Part shown: positions 48,901 through 61,880 of the stretch, piece by piece
Numbering within the stretch: position 1 is the stretch's first letter
Layout of the letters: each line of letters opens with the position of its first letter
Made by a program: the position numbers and the translations under genes
NCBI GenBank assembly: GCA_020746105.1
Contig: CM036619.1
Location: forward strand, 6,602,561-6,666,560
Origin: Trogon surrucura
Taxonomy: Eukaryota; Chordata; Aves; Trogoniformes; Trogonidae
DNA: 64,000 nucleotides
Direction of reading: 5' to 3'
Notes under the pieces: model-generated
What the model saw: only the letters and a program-made list of their open reading frames with translations
The model's database searches: none
What the model was told of the DNA's origin: nothing

Positions 48901-51900
48901 TACAGCTGAACAAATTCCAGGATCAAGCTGACTTTAGAATGGCAGTTTCAGCTGCTGGTCAAATTTGTCTTTCATCCATCAATTGAAGCATTCCTAATCA
49001 AACTGTTCAGAGTCTTTTTAAGCCTGTCTGACTCATCACTATTCATGAAGGTGAAATCATTTCACGTGCAAAATTAGAATGACCTACTTGATAAGTCTGT
49101 GATAAAAATGTAGCTGACTACAGCAGAGAGGCAGCACTTGCACCTGAGAGATAAGTCAGATTGAATGAGGCGCTTATTTTCCACTGTCTTAGAAGGTCAA
49201 GGAGAAGAGGCAAAATTTGGGTGTGACACAATTTTATATAACAATGAGTGCATGTTTTCTTGTCTTGCTGAACACTAATATAGACTTGCAAAGAAAATGG
49301 AACACCTCTAAGGAAATATTATTTTAATATTCAAGTTAGAACTTATTTAACATTTAGAATCATGAGTAGTTTTTCATAAGTCTTTACCGATGAAACAAAA
49401 GGATTTGGCGTGGTTTTGAAAACAACATGTACATTGATATAAATCTGCAGGGCTTGCATTTCTTCATTTGCCTTTTTTGAGAAATTGTAACTGTTGCATA
49501 TATGTTAATAAATCTACACACACAGTGTTTCAGATCAGACAAAATTCTACAGCTGGTCAGAATACCTTCCTTAATATTCATGTCATTTTTTTAAATTTGT
49601 TTGGTTTGGTTTTAATCAAAATGAAAAATACTTCAGGCAAATATCAAGATTTCACTCACTCTGTGAGTCCAGGTCTGACTTTGTTTCCTTTTTTCAATGG
49701 GGTAGAATAGGCTTTCAAAGAAATTATTGTCAAAACCAAGCCATTTTTTTTCCTAATGAAATAGCTCCGGGAAATGAATAACATTTATTTTACCTGCTTT
49801 GTAAATGGCCATTTATAATAGTATATATAAGAATATGCATAATCTAATGTCCATTTCATGAATCATATTTAATCTCACTCTGCTAATACTCTGAGTCGAC
49901 CAGAAGTTGTGTAGCCACGTAGCCATGGCAAAGGAGAGCAAATTACCTCTGAGACACATGTCCATTCTTGGGCCCCAAGATCCATCAAAATTGTTTACGT
50001 AGTAGAGTTTATTAGCTGAGCTTTTGCACACTGTCATCACCTTAAATGTTTAAACGATTTCTGGATCCAAATTAGCCCTTGTCATGCACAGCGCAATAAA
50101 ACTGCATCCAAGTTTATACAGCCAGGTTTTGAATCCTTCATGAAGTTAAAGATTGATTCCTGACCTCCTAATCCCTGTTCTAAAGCCTTAAGCAGCACAA
50201 GACCAGCTTTACACAAGTTTGCTTCACTAATAGAAAACATACAAAATATCTACATAAGAGAAAATACAGTGGTGACTATCACCCCAATTCCAGAGAAGCA
50301 AGAATCTAAGGGGAGCTGAAATTTGAAAATATAAGCGATCAAAAAGTAGCCTTTATATTCATGTTTTTCAAATTTTACTGCCAGAGATTTCAAAAACAAG
50401 TACACCAAAGTCCTGTTGCCTTTAATGGGAGTTGCATTTAGTCACATGAAGCAGGAACTAGTTCTGGCCCTTTGAGCTGATCTTCACCTTTTCCACATCA
50501 GTTAAAATACTGAGTTACATTTGTGGACCCCATCTGACTTTTAAAAACTTCTCTAACACCTGGAATATTTGTGTTTCCCGTAACCAATTATCTCAGATGT
50601 GTGACCTTATCAAAAGCCTTTTGAAACTCGAAGTTGATGGCAACCCCTGTGGTTTGCACATCTCACCATGGCAGAAATAACTTCAGAAATGTGTTGTTTC
50701 TTTGCTCTGCAAACTCTATCCTGATGCACCTGAAAATATGATCACTATCACCAATACCTTGTTACCTCCTTTGTTATAAAAGAAACAAGAAAAGCACTCT
50801 GGGCTTTTTTTTAAAAAAAAAAAGTGCTAATTTCTTACCCTTGTCTCTGCCTCCCCACTAGCTTCTATATTGGTCTACAATTGTTGGGGTTTGTTTCATC
50901 TTCTGCCCACTGCAAATGTTTTGGAAGAAGCACCTGTGGTTATTTATCCAAATAAAAGTCAAATCCCACAGTGTAACTCAGCTATGAGTGAGAAGCAGGG
51001 GCAAAAGTATAAAAAGCTTCACTGGACATAAAGAATAAAAGAGGAAACAATAAGTATTGGAAAATTAGTGAACTTTTTACACTTGAGTTTAATTTAAAAT
51101 TTTTCTGTCTAATAATTTTAATGGTCATTTTTCAGTCTGAGAAATATTTCTCTTTCTATTCTACAGTGTAATTCAGCATATAACACTTCCACTCCTTTAT
51201 TCAATCACTAACATCTCAGCCTTCTGCCCTCTCATCCATCCGGCCATCTTTGTACCTTAGTGCCTCTCTTTTCTACTGTCACCTTTCTGTAAACTCGCAG
51301 TGATTTTGACTGTCCTTTTTACATTATATTGGAATAGCTTTGTTTTCAGTGTCCCTCAAACTGTTCTCTTCCTTCTTTTGAGTATTTGATTTGTTACCCT
51401 CTTGAAGAAAAAGTTAATGAACTACTGGATTATTGTATCTGAGGCACTGTCTTGATATAGTATTTATTCTACACTTCTGACCTTTAAAAGGGCCATGGAA
51501 GCATTTGGCTTCCCCCATGCCCTTTTATCTTTTCAGTTAGCTGAGGGGTTTTGAGGGCACTTCAATTTTAACATCTTTCTTTAAAAGGTATTGGCCTATG
51601 ATAGAGATAGATTTAGGCTGGATAAACTCTGTCTCCTAGTCATAGTGGAAGTTCTTGTACACGTAGCTTGTACATCTTCCTCCTACAGTTACAATTTAGG
51701 TAGGTTTGAGAAAAGGAAGAATTTTCCTTTCAAACTTCTAGGTGACTTGAAGAACTGCTGGTGTCCTGGAATTGTGTTTTTCCTGTTTCAACAGTAGAGT
51801 CTATTTTTTATATGCTCCGGCTTTTTTCCCCAATGACATGAAGAAGCTATCCTTGCTATACATGAAACGAAGATTTGTGTGGGGATTTCCTACCAAATGC

Positions 51901-54900
51901 CTAGTCCATGCTTGCTAATGACCCTGAACCACACAGCAGTTCTGTATTTGGCTAGTTATTGTCTCATTCTGCCGCTCACATACAGGCTGTTGAATTACCT
52001 GGTTTTAAAATGACACTTTAGAAGCAGTAATTACCGTCCTTGTAACTCTGAAACCTGAGGACTCCTAGGTAGACCCTAATGCTCTTAGCAGAGTCTGAAT
52101 GGTTACCAGGTTCATCAGACTTACACCAGAAATTATAGCTCTAGTTGCAGAAGCTGCAGCACTGCAACAATTAACGTGGCCTTTTCATTCTTACATTTGT
52201 CCTAGAAAGCCCCCTTGAAAATTGGAAAGGAATTGATTGCACAGAAGCCTTGGTCAAAGAGCGTATTACAAGTGTTTTTCTCTTTATGAAAGTACTGATT
52301 TCATATACAGGGTTCTCAATTCCACGATGTTCCTCTTTGCAAATATACAGGTACTATTGCTGGTAAAGGGAAAGGACCCTTCACACCCACTAATGTGGAA
52401 TGAGCTCTAGTTTCAGTCAGAGAGGCCTCCCAAGGATGAATTTGCCCCTGGATACTACCAGTTTTAGAGAGTATCGACTAAAATCCTGGAAACAAGAAGA
52501 CAGTGAGAATTTTGCCAGCATATATGTTGGAACCTTCATTTCATCTACCTACACTCTCACCATGCTATGAGTTGCATGAAAATCTTAGAGCTAACTCCCT
52601 CATTAACCCTCCAATTTAAATGTTTTGAAAGATCCAGTTCATCAACCCAAAATGCAATCAGCTCAGCCAGCTAAGTGAACACAACAGAGAAATCTATATC
52701 GGTTGCCATGCAAGGAAGAAACACTGAGATGGATTCATTAGCATCCATCTTTCTTTTGCTAACCTGCTCAGTCAGAAAGTACATCCTGTTGAAAATTTAA
52801 AGGACATCCTGATAACTTAATAAAAATATGGAAGCAGTTCCTCCCTGTCAGCAGATTTAACACTGTTGTTTTCCGTTTGCTTCGAGTTCGCTGGGTATAA
52901 ATCACTCCTCCAAGTTCTTCAGATGCTGAAAGTAGAGGGTCTTGACACATGAAATAATTTATAACTGGTCAGCAATAATTTGTAAACATTTGTGTCTCAA
53001 GGGGAAGTAAAAAAAAAGGAAAAAAAAAAGGAAAAAAAACTATCAAAAAGAGCAAAAGAAAACAAATTAATTCTGCTGCAGTATATTTAGGATGAACGAG
53101 CAACAAAGGCACGGACAGGGTGGTGGGGGAAGTACCTTGCATAATAATCTATCATTATCAAGATAATTTATATCCAGATTTCCTGTGTTGCAGAGGGCCA
53201 GAGTAAAAAGAGAAATCTCAAGTGAACAAAGGACTGCTGTTGTTCTACTTTTAGTAAAAGTCTGAGGTTCTTTTACGTACCCCAGACTTGTGTCTGGGGC
53301 TGGGCATTTACCTAACTGTGCATTCTCAGATGATTCTGCTAAGTTAATGAAGTGTGAATGGGTTTCAGTGAGGAGCACAGTGCTTTTTTTTTATTCAAAT
53401 TCTCCATGAATAAAACACTCTGGTCCAGATAAATGAGCATTCTAAATTAAAGATGCAGTTACTGTGTTGGATCATCAGGCCCATGTCCTTTCAGCTCAGG
53501 AAAGAATTATTTCCAGAAGGCTTTTAGTAAAGGATTAGAACTGTCTCTTTTAATGCATGAACTGGTTCTTGAGAGTCACCCTGATTCACGGAAGAGCCTC
53601 TTCAGTTGTGTGTCACTTCAGGGGTTGTCTGCAACCCAGTGAAAGTAGTCGTGCAGTTACTGTGAGTTACGTGCTCTTGTAGCTGTGCACGCCAGCCCTC
53701 GTATTTGTTTCACTCAACACTCCTGGACTGTGCAAACAGTACAGTCCTCTCAATCGCATTAGTTAAATGTCAAATATGTGAGTCATGGCCTGTATCTACA
53801 CTAACAGTATAATACTGACGGTAGTTGGTAATGTTATTTTCTTTGGAATCTGTGCAAGGTGCATATTGAATTTTTCTGATGACATATATAAATTTATTGT
53901 TGTTGTTGCTCTTTTCTTTTTGTTTTGGTTTTAATTATTGTAATATAACTGGTGATCTTGGTATGATAGACAGTTCCTTCCGAGACTCCCACCTACAGGC
54001 ATTACCCATTCAGCGCAATCAGTATGAGATTTAGCTCAAGATCAAGGTGCTTCAGTGCAGGATTCCATACACAGAGGTTCACATACGAGTGAGATGTCTA
54101 AATTCCCATTAAAGTGTGCAAATATAGTTTGTTCATTAAACAGGATGGACTTGATTTTTTTTTCCTCCTCCCCCTCTCCCAAAACCACAGGCATTTAGTG
54201 ACATTTAAGATATCACAGTGCGTCCAAGGCATCCACTTAGCTGTCAGATATGAACAGGTCTGCTGGGAGACTTGCCACCAGGAGCAATATCTTGTTTTGA
54301 AGAAGCCTTGCTATTTAATACAGGGTGGAGTGAATTTCTCTGTGCTGTTCAGATGCTGACTGGCAGACATCTACAACTAAGAGTCTTTACCTGGAGCTGA
54401 GGTCCATCCGAGCTCTACAGTAAATGCAACAAAGAAAAGCTTCATCTTTAGGTGAGGTGGAATCGAGTTCTGTGCTTCCTTGAAAAGAAGACAAGGTTTC
54501 TTACATAATCCTGTAGTTGTAGTGTGCAAGTGCTTTACAACCACACACAGATTTTCCCAAGAAGTTGGGAAGGATTTTTACATGTCGATTATAGTGGAGC
54601 AGCAGAGTTGAAGAATACTCTGAAAATAAAGATATGTTGAAGTCAGTAGGATTCACTTTATATTATTATAAAGGTTCATTTACTAAGACTATCTAGAGCC
54701 TATGCCCACCAAACATTCTTTGTATGTGTCTATAGCAATGAGCAGGGAGACTGAAGTGTTGGATTTAGCTCAGGAATAGGTGTTGCTTGGCTTTGCAGCA
54801 TTGTTTTCCAAAAAGATGGTGTGAAGTATTATAAATATGGTAAATATTTGCTCCGTTCTCAAAGTACTCTGCAAAAGTAAAGCTACTGTTTTAAACACCA

Positions 54901-57900
54901 CAAAGCACTTGGTTAAGCACGAGGCAATCATCACTAAGATTTGGTATCATTCTGCATCTGCGTATCATCTGAAAAGCAATATTGGAATGAACAAAACAAG
55001 CAACTAAACAACAACAAAAAAAAGCAGACGAAAACTGAGGTGTAGGTTTCAGCAATTTAAGTCTTGTTCATCTTCAAACAGGCTTAATGTGCTGTATTAC
55101 AATCCAGCCAAATTACATTCAGCTCTGCCGTGAAAACAAATTCAGGTGCACAATGGGCTTAATTATGCTTTAGAAAATAAGAGGCACCACCTATGGCAGA
55201 AGGGGGCACTAGGAACTAACTGCTATATTTTCTGAAGCTGTGTCTTCTTTTGCAATCATCTCAACATTTATAATATGCATCAAAAAAAAAAAAAAAAAAA
55301 AAGCAGGTGCATAATCTTATTTCCTAACTAGTTGCCCTTCCACCCTTTCTCAAGGTCTTAGTGTATGTACCATGATGTGCATCCAGTCTTCAGGCTTCAC
55401 CTTTTGTGACTGGTGTTCTTTAGCTGTTGCATAAGAGATGACCACTTCAGCAGACCCAGCAGGGGTAATTGGACCCTACAGCAGTTTCCTTTTAGAAAAT
55501 CCAGCTAGCCTGCTTTCAGCGATGCAGAAACAAAGTATTACCTTCCAAAGAAAGAATTGTCTATTAACTCTTTGAAGGAACAAAATCATTTGGAGCAAAG
55601 TGCAAAACTAACAGAAGGGCTGCAAGTTGGGGTATTAGCTGCATATTGTTGGAACTTCTATTCAAAGAACTTGGAAATTTCTCTAGAAGAAACAAGGATC
55701 AGCATCTCCTCTCAGCATCAACATCTCCTATCTTTCCAGTGATAACTAGATCATTTTTACCTGTTATATTCATCTAGTTGTAACAAGCTTTTATTATTCC
55801 AAGACCTTGGTGATTTTAGGTTTCAATTGCAGGCATGATCATAGGAAAAGAAAACCTTTCAAGACAACAGACATTTGGAAAGCAGTGGTTAGACTGTAAT
55901 CCTGGCTTATTTAGAGATAAGGTTGTGCAGAATTTCTTCTACTGATAATTAATTCATTTTGTTTGGCTTTACTAATTTTTTGCCTTCTCTGATCCGTCAC
56001 CATCACAACAACAGGTAACTATTTTGAGAATCACCTGAAAAGCTTTTCTGTGCAATAAACTTTTCTCAATTTTTTTTCCACCCCTTTGCTAGTTTTAGTT
56101 GTCCCAGGATTCTGTCCTTTCCTATGAGAAGCCATAAGACCTTCCCATGGGCCAAAAGCCAGAGATACATTCTTTTTTCTTTCCCACCTATTATCCTAAG
56201 TAAGGAACACCTCGCACCCAAGAAAGCAACACATAAGCTAAATTTCATCTTTCATCTAGCTCAAATTTTCCATTATTAAAGTTCAGGCTATTTTGCTTTT
56301 CTTAGGAAGAGACATACAGAAATCATTCCTCTTCCAAGTGTCCTGAAATGCAATAAGAAAGGGAAGGAAATATGCTTTAAAAATTTATATTGAAGGGTTA
56401 TAGTGGATGACATTGCAATTAGAGATTAAGAAAATGCTAAAGGCATGTTGTCCTTTTAATGGAGGTTCCAATTCAAATCTTTTTTTCTCCTCGGGTAGAA
56501 GCAGGTATACAGGGACTCTGAAACGGATGCATACAGGATCTATTAAATGTGTTTCTAATTGTCTGAGTTTAATAATTGATAATATAGACATAGCTTGCGA
56601 ATTTTTCTTTCACATAAAAGATAATTGTGCCTGAGTATAGTCTGAAATTAAATGTGTTAAGTGCTCCAGGGACTAGCATGTACGTGCTATGAAAGATCAT
56701 TTCTCTCGATCAGTGTAATTTAGAGCATGAAACAACTTTTATTTATCTGGATTGTAGTGGCATTCAAAGAGCGAAAGCAGGGTTGGCAAGCCATGATGAC
56801 AGGCAATGTTTATTCTCTTCCCCATGAGGAGGCAGCAAAGGCTATTGCTACCTTTAGCCTTCTATTCTTTTCTCCTCTTCTGAAAGCTCAAACGAGGACC
56901 TCTGGCCTTCCAGGTTGCTCCTTCTAAGGTGATCTGCCTTTCTTTTGTGCATACCCCTCTTTTATCTCCTTTATTTCAGTCTCCTGCACCTCAGGAGAGC
57001 AAAGAAGAGGCAGAAACAGCTGCTTCAGTTTTTTCCTGTTTTCTACTCCAATACCACTCGGATGAAGAGGAAGGATTTTTCAAGAACTGAGAGGAGCAAA
57101 GGGCACAGGGGATCTGAAGGATGTCTTGGGAGGATATAAGATCCTAAAAACCTGGAGAAAACAGAAACTATGAAAAGGCAGCAAGGGAGGTGAAGAGAAA
57201 GCTGCTTGTTGCGGGAATCTTCCAGGAAAAAGAGAGGTCAGAGAGCATCAGAAGTAAAAGAGAGAAATTTATGCTTCAGTGTGATAGATAAGCAAGATGA
57301 GAAAGTGGGCAAGAAAGAAAAGCAAAGGAAGAATAGAGAACCATGGGTATTCAATATTTTTAGTCTGTGAGTTTTAACACTCATATTATCAGAGCCACAA
57401 ATGTGTCAAAATCTTACATATATTTATAGAAAAGAATATGAAACTCATGGGCCAGAAAGGAAGGATCTAATAAATGGAAGGAAGAAGAGAAGGGCAGTGG
57501 GATACAGAAAAAACTTTTTATTTTTAATTTTTATCTAGATTTCCAGAAGAAGACAAAATGTGCAAAAAAACGATAAACAGGCAGCAGTAATTTTAGCAAA
57601 AAGGATCTCTCTTTGCAGACGTTAATGTTAGGCCTCAATAAAAACCTATCAAAATCTGGAGCAGTATTGGCTTCAAATGACTTTGGATGATTGTTCAATG
57701 GATTCTCTCTGTTGAGATGTCTCAAGATAACTTTTTCTCAAGGGATGGTGGGCATTTATTATTGAGTAACATTTTGGTTTAGCAAACAAAGAATACCCCA
57801 ATCTTGTGAAGTGTTCACAGGTAATTTGGAGTATTTCTTCTACCCATAATGGCAATCTGCAATGGGCTTTGGCGATGGGCTGAAAAGTGTAACCAACCTA

Positions 57901-57943
57901 AAACGCTCCTGATTGTTTTCCATGGCATTTGCTAAGCTACCAA
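42961..57943. other. 15 kb non-coding, no gene or CR1 recognised
   Basis: Largest repeat-free interval in the window. Short unconvincing open frames only. Possible regulatory or conserved-looking spot: TAATTAATT (43052-43060) with octamer ATGCAAAT (43068-43075). Possible ancient-repeat traces near 45472-45520 and 50400-50480 (TTTAATGGGAGTTGCAT type). A-rich runs at 53007-53040. It could be the interior of a large intron or intergenic DNA. I cannot tell which. Confidence 0.5.
55282..55302. repeat. poly(A) run, 21 nt
   Basis: Uninterrupted A homopolymer. The upstream sequence shows no recognisable processed pseudogene or SINE. Confidence 0.9.
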
Positions 57944-58484
57944 GTAAAGAGTGATAGGACAAAAGGAAATGGCCTTAAACGGTGCCTACAGAAGTTTAGA
58001 CTGCATATTACGAAGAAGTTCTTTACTGAAAGGGTTATCAGGCATTAGAACAGGTTGCCCAGGGTAGTGGTAGTCCCCTTCCCCGGGGGTATTTAAGAGG
58101 CGTGTAGACATAGTGCTTAGGGATATGGTTCAGTGAAGGACTTGTCAGTGCTAGGTTAATGATTGGACTCAATGACCTTAAAGACTTTTTCCAATCTAGG
58201 CAATTCTGATTCTGTGATCGCTCTGAATTTAATATCTGGGGTTCTATAGAAAGCAATATAAAGCTTATATCCCTTTTTACTTATTTGGAAAAAGCTTACT
58301 TGGTCTTTGGAAGTAATCAGAGTATTTTGGTAGACGTGTTTTTTGCAACATTCATTTGTTTTCACAGTAATTAATTTGTAAAAAGTTCAGAAATATGTTT
58401 TAATACATTTGCAATTCCCGATAGAGCAAGAGAAAATTAATTTTTGCATCAGACTGACTCTTTCTTCTGGATGCACTGGAATCA
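57944..58484 (+). repeat. duplicated segment, copy B (CR1 3' end plus non-CR1 flank)
   Basis: Second copy of 42412-42960. The CR1 part is 57944-58219, with a slightly longer terminal repeat (ATTCTGATTCTGTGAT), and the non-CR1 part is 58220-58484. Similarity begins abruptly at GTAAAGAGTGATAGGAC and ends at CTGGAATCAT, exactly where a minus-strand CR1 tail begins. Confidence 0.92.
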
Positions 58485-58905
58485 TAGAATGATAGAATTG
58501 TCAGGGTTGGAAGGGACCTCAAAGATCATTGAGACCTTAGAGATCATTTAATCCAACCTCCCTGTCATGGGCAGGGACGCCTCTCCACTAGATCAGGCAA
58601 CACATGGGGACCCAACGGGGATCGAATCCGCGACCTTGGTGTTATCAGCACCACGTTCTAACCAAATGAGCTAACCGGCCCCCTAGATCAGGCTTCTCAG
58701 AGCCCCATCCAGTCTGGCCTTAAAAATTTCCAGGGATGGGGCTTCCACCACCTCTCTGGGCAACCTGTGCCAGTGTCTCACCACCCTCATGGTAAAGAAC
58801 TTCTTCCTAATGTCCAGTCTAAACCAATCCACCTCTAGCTTCAGTTTCCCCATGACCTATCACTACCCAACATCCTAAAAAGACATCAGCCTTCAGAAGG
58901 CAAAG
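58480..58905 (-). mobile_element. CR1 LINE 3' part (minus strand) carrying a tRNA-Ile/SINE segment
   Basis: The left end is the reverse-complemented tail ATCATAGAATGATAGAATTG with the GGGTTGGAAGGGACCTC block. After the tRNA-containing segment (58533-58682) the CR1 body resumes at 58683 with CTAGATCAGGCTTCTCAGAG and continues through the 'ccagggatggggcttccacc' region to about 58905. The tRNA part is bounded by an 11-bp direct repeat CTAGATCAGGC (58588-58598 and 58683-58693). Confidence 0.85.
58533..58682 (-). mobile_element. tRNA-Ile-derived SINE segment embedded in CR1
   Basis: On the minus strand the tRNA part starts at 58680: GGCCGGTTAGCTCATTTGG, then anticodon arm TGGTG CTGATAA CACCA (anticodon GAT, isoleucine), then GATTCGATCCC. 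The A box (58662-58673) fits consensus and the B box (58618-58628) has one mismatch. The D-stem (GCTC/GAAC) and the acceptor 3' side are damaged, and no CCA-proximal acceptor pairing remains. It is a retroposed tRNA relic, not a working gene. The CR1-like tail 58533-58598 follows and matches the tail of the 41.7 kb copy with the same head-tail junction. Confidence 0.85.
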
Positions 58906-61483
58906 TGCAGCTCTTTTCTCCCAGATCTCTTCTGTGTGGTTTTGCAAGGCTGGGCTCTTGAATCATTGAATAGCCAGAAGGTTCAGGAGATGGGTTGGGT
59001 TCTTCTGGGTTTTTTTTTGTTTTGCAATGTTGCCCTTATGTACTAATATAAAGAGCACACATAATACTCTGCTGGCAAAACTTCTTTGGCTTTCTCAAGT
59101 GTGCCCACATGGAATGCTTTTATGGGTCTGAAATCACAAGCTTTCATCTCTAAGGCACAGCAGTGTCTAATGTGTGTGGTCAGGAGCCTCCAATGGTTTG
59201 CTTTCAGTACAAAGAGCTGGCGCTCCAGAAAATTAGACATATAACCCTGTATGAAAATGATTCCTCTGTTGCATTTCTGATCTAAAACTGCCTTAATGTA
59301 AAGATTTTTCTCCTCACTTGCAATCCCTTCCAAGCAAATTAAAGAAATTCAGTGAAGCACAGGAAGCTGCATGCCAGACAAGTAATATTATTACTAATAA
59401 TAACAAGTAATTTTAAATCATAGGTAAAAGCTAGCCATGAAATTAAGAAATTAGAATGAAATACACAATGGTTAATTTAAATGCAAAACTGACTCAAGAA
59501 AAACACTCTTCTAGTGATGAGCACATCTGCATGCAATTAAATAAATGTAATAAAGGACACTGGTAATTGCATAGATTCTGATAGTGATGATAAATAGAGG
59601 TGACGCATAAGATGATCTTAAAGGCTGGAAAAAAAGTCTGTCATATTACAACAGAAATAGATATTTGAAATTATTAATTGATGACAAAGTACTAGTCATT
59701 AGAGCAAATCAAGAATAAAAAAAAAAAAGAGCACTAGAAATATGCTTGTGTTCTATTAAAGATATGCTCATAAATAGTTTTGAAGACACAGTAAGTAGCT
59801 AATCAATTACAGGAGACTGTCCAAGAGGTCTATAAGTTTGTGACAACACTTATTTACACTCTTCTACATGGTATCTAATTGTTAGACCTCCAGATCAGTA
59901 TATACTAAAGAACACATCCTAAAGAAATTGCTGTTATGAATCATTTATATATATTAGTTACTTCAGCCTGCCTTTCGGTTAAAGATACACTGAGGTAAAA
60001 TGAAAGCCCGGATAGACTGAGCAATTTATTCAGTGATAGATTAAAATATAGAGTTAAAATGACGCTCAAATACAGTGAAAAAAAAACACCTTTCAGTTGA
60101 CTAAATACTAACAGTGATGAATACTAAAGTTAATAACAACTAGTCCACTCACTACTATCACCTTTCCTGTGTGACATGAGCACATCTACTTTGGAAAACA
60201 GAAAAAATAATTTTAAGTCCCTTTTCTCTCATCAGTATTATGAGCTCAATAGACCCAATCCTTGGATCAAAAAGATCTTCAGATCTTTGGTTTCTTTTTT
60301 TAGATAATAACTTTTTTCCTTCCATTCTTGAATTAATCTCAAATTTTGATGGTCTTGCAAAGTTATGCACACACAATTGTTGCTTTGACCCAAAATCACA
60401 CACTCTATAAATAATTACCCTATATTTTCAAATAAGAAGTCCCTTGGAACAAGAGACTTCATATTTTTCATTTTTAATAAATGAACATAATCTATTATGA
60501 AAATTCAGTAACTTCTTCCAAGAAATGTGTGAATATAGGAGACTAAGATTACTCTTGTAAATTTCTATTTCCTAACAAAAGTAAATTTCAAACATGGATC
60601 CTAATAGCAATGTTTTTTTTCTGTATATAAATTGTGAGCTGTATATGATTGAGAAAAATACTGCCATTTTAGCTAATCAGAGGACAAATATGGACAGGTT
60701 AATGTGAAGTATTTGTGGGGAAAAATTAGTGGTGCTTTCTTTTGTCAGGAAGAAATTTCTGTAGAAATGCCATTTTCCAGTAAAATCTCTGTTGGAATAT
60801 TCTGTGCAGTTGTGGCAGGAATCATGGGTCTAACATAATGAGTTGCTATTATGAAAATCGAGTTTGTTCTTTAGTTATAAGAGTTGAGTTATAACTAAAA
60901 CTATACTATAGCTCTGTATCAGAGCTGTGTCTGTGTGCACACCCAGAGCACTTACAGTCTTAATGGTGTGGTCCAAGAGGTTTCTGGCCAGGTATCTGCA
61001 GAGATAAGATAAAGGACTGCCTTGAAACTAGTCGAAACTAAGTGACTGACCCATCCTTCACAATTAAGCATTGGACTGATTGTTGCAGGAGCTGTTCAGA
61101 TGGGAATTTCAAATAGTTCTGTAAACTCCACCTGAGTCAATACGTGCCATGTCAGGTCCAATTTGTATGCCTAGGTGGGCTAAGTTTTATTCATCATCCT
61201 GGATGAATATTGCAAAGAGCTGCGTACATCACTCCTGCTGCAGGAGTGAGCTGTAGTCTTTTGTATGCAGTTGAGCCATGTTTCTCATGCATTCAGGGTG
61301 TATCAACAGCCAAGAGCTATGTAGGTACTGAGCTGCTCATGTCAGAGCCTGGTCACCTGGGCTGCACAAACTGAGAAAAACAGTGTTTTGGGGCATCTTT
61401 CTTAATTCAGGTGAAGTTACTGACACAAGGACTCCTGAAACAGATTCTCACCACCAACAACCATTCTATTCGGGCAAATTAAA
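58906..61483. other. non-coding, nothing recognised
   Basis: AT-rich. A 96-codon minus-strand open frame (59043-59333) has no recognisable domain. Confidence 0.5.
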
Positions 61484-61703
61484 TTCCTGCCTTCCTGCCT
61501 GCCTTCCTGCCTTCCTGCCTGCCTTCCTGCCTTCCTGCCTTCCTGCCTTCCTGCCTTCCTGCCTTCCTGCCCACCTCCCTCCCTCCCTCCCTTCCTTCCT
61601 TCCTTCCTTCTCTTTTCCTTCTTTCTCTTTTCTCTCTTTCTCTCTTTCTCCCTTTCTCTTTCTCTTTCTCTTTCTCTTTTTCTCTTTCTCTCTCTCTCTC
61701 TTC
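61484..61703. repeat. 220-nt pure polypyrimidine tract
   Basis: Starts as (CCTGCCTT)n/(CCTT)n minisatellite with a CCTGCCTG variant, passes through (CCCT)n and (CCTT)n, then (CTTT)n and finally (CT)n. It is effectively free of purines except the G in each GCC unit of the first half. The open frame across it (Pro/Ser/Leu/Phe repeats) is an artefact of low complexity. Confidence 0.95.
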
Positions 61704-61797
61704 AGCCTCTATATCTGTGTAACACAGTTCTGATCATTCATCTGTAAGTTTAAAAAAAGTCAAATCAGGCTAGAATAGGTTTTGAGACAAGGGATTG

Positions 61798-61880
61798 TAT
61801 GCAGGGAATGGCAAAACATATCTCATGAGAGTGTACTGAAAGAGTTTGGCTCATTTAGCATAGGAAAACTAAGAGTGTTA
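61798..61880 (+). mobile_element. possible diverged CR1 fragment
   Basis: CATATCTCATGAGAGTGTAC and the following GAAAGAGTTTGGCTCATTTAGC resemble the CR1 'tcctatgaggagaggctgagggagctggggttgtttagcc' block, in the same orientation as the CR1 piece at 62345. About 460 bp of unrelated sequence separates them. Confidence 0.4.

Noticed and set aside
55282-55302. Poly(A) tail of a processed pseudogene or SINE
   Set aside because: I could not recognise any gene or SINE body upstream and no flanking direct repeats were evident.
58607-58680. Functional tRNA-Ile(GAT) gene on the minus strand
   Set aside because: The D-stem and acceptor-stem pairing are broken, the 3' acceptor side is lost, and it is fused to CR1 sequence. 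I treat it as a retroposed relic.
61383-61733. 116-codon frame with repeated Pro-Ala-Phe-Leu units
   Set aside because: It is the translation of the polypyrimidine repeat.
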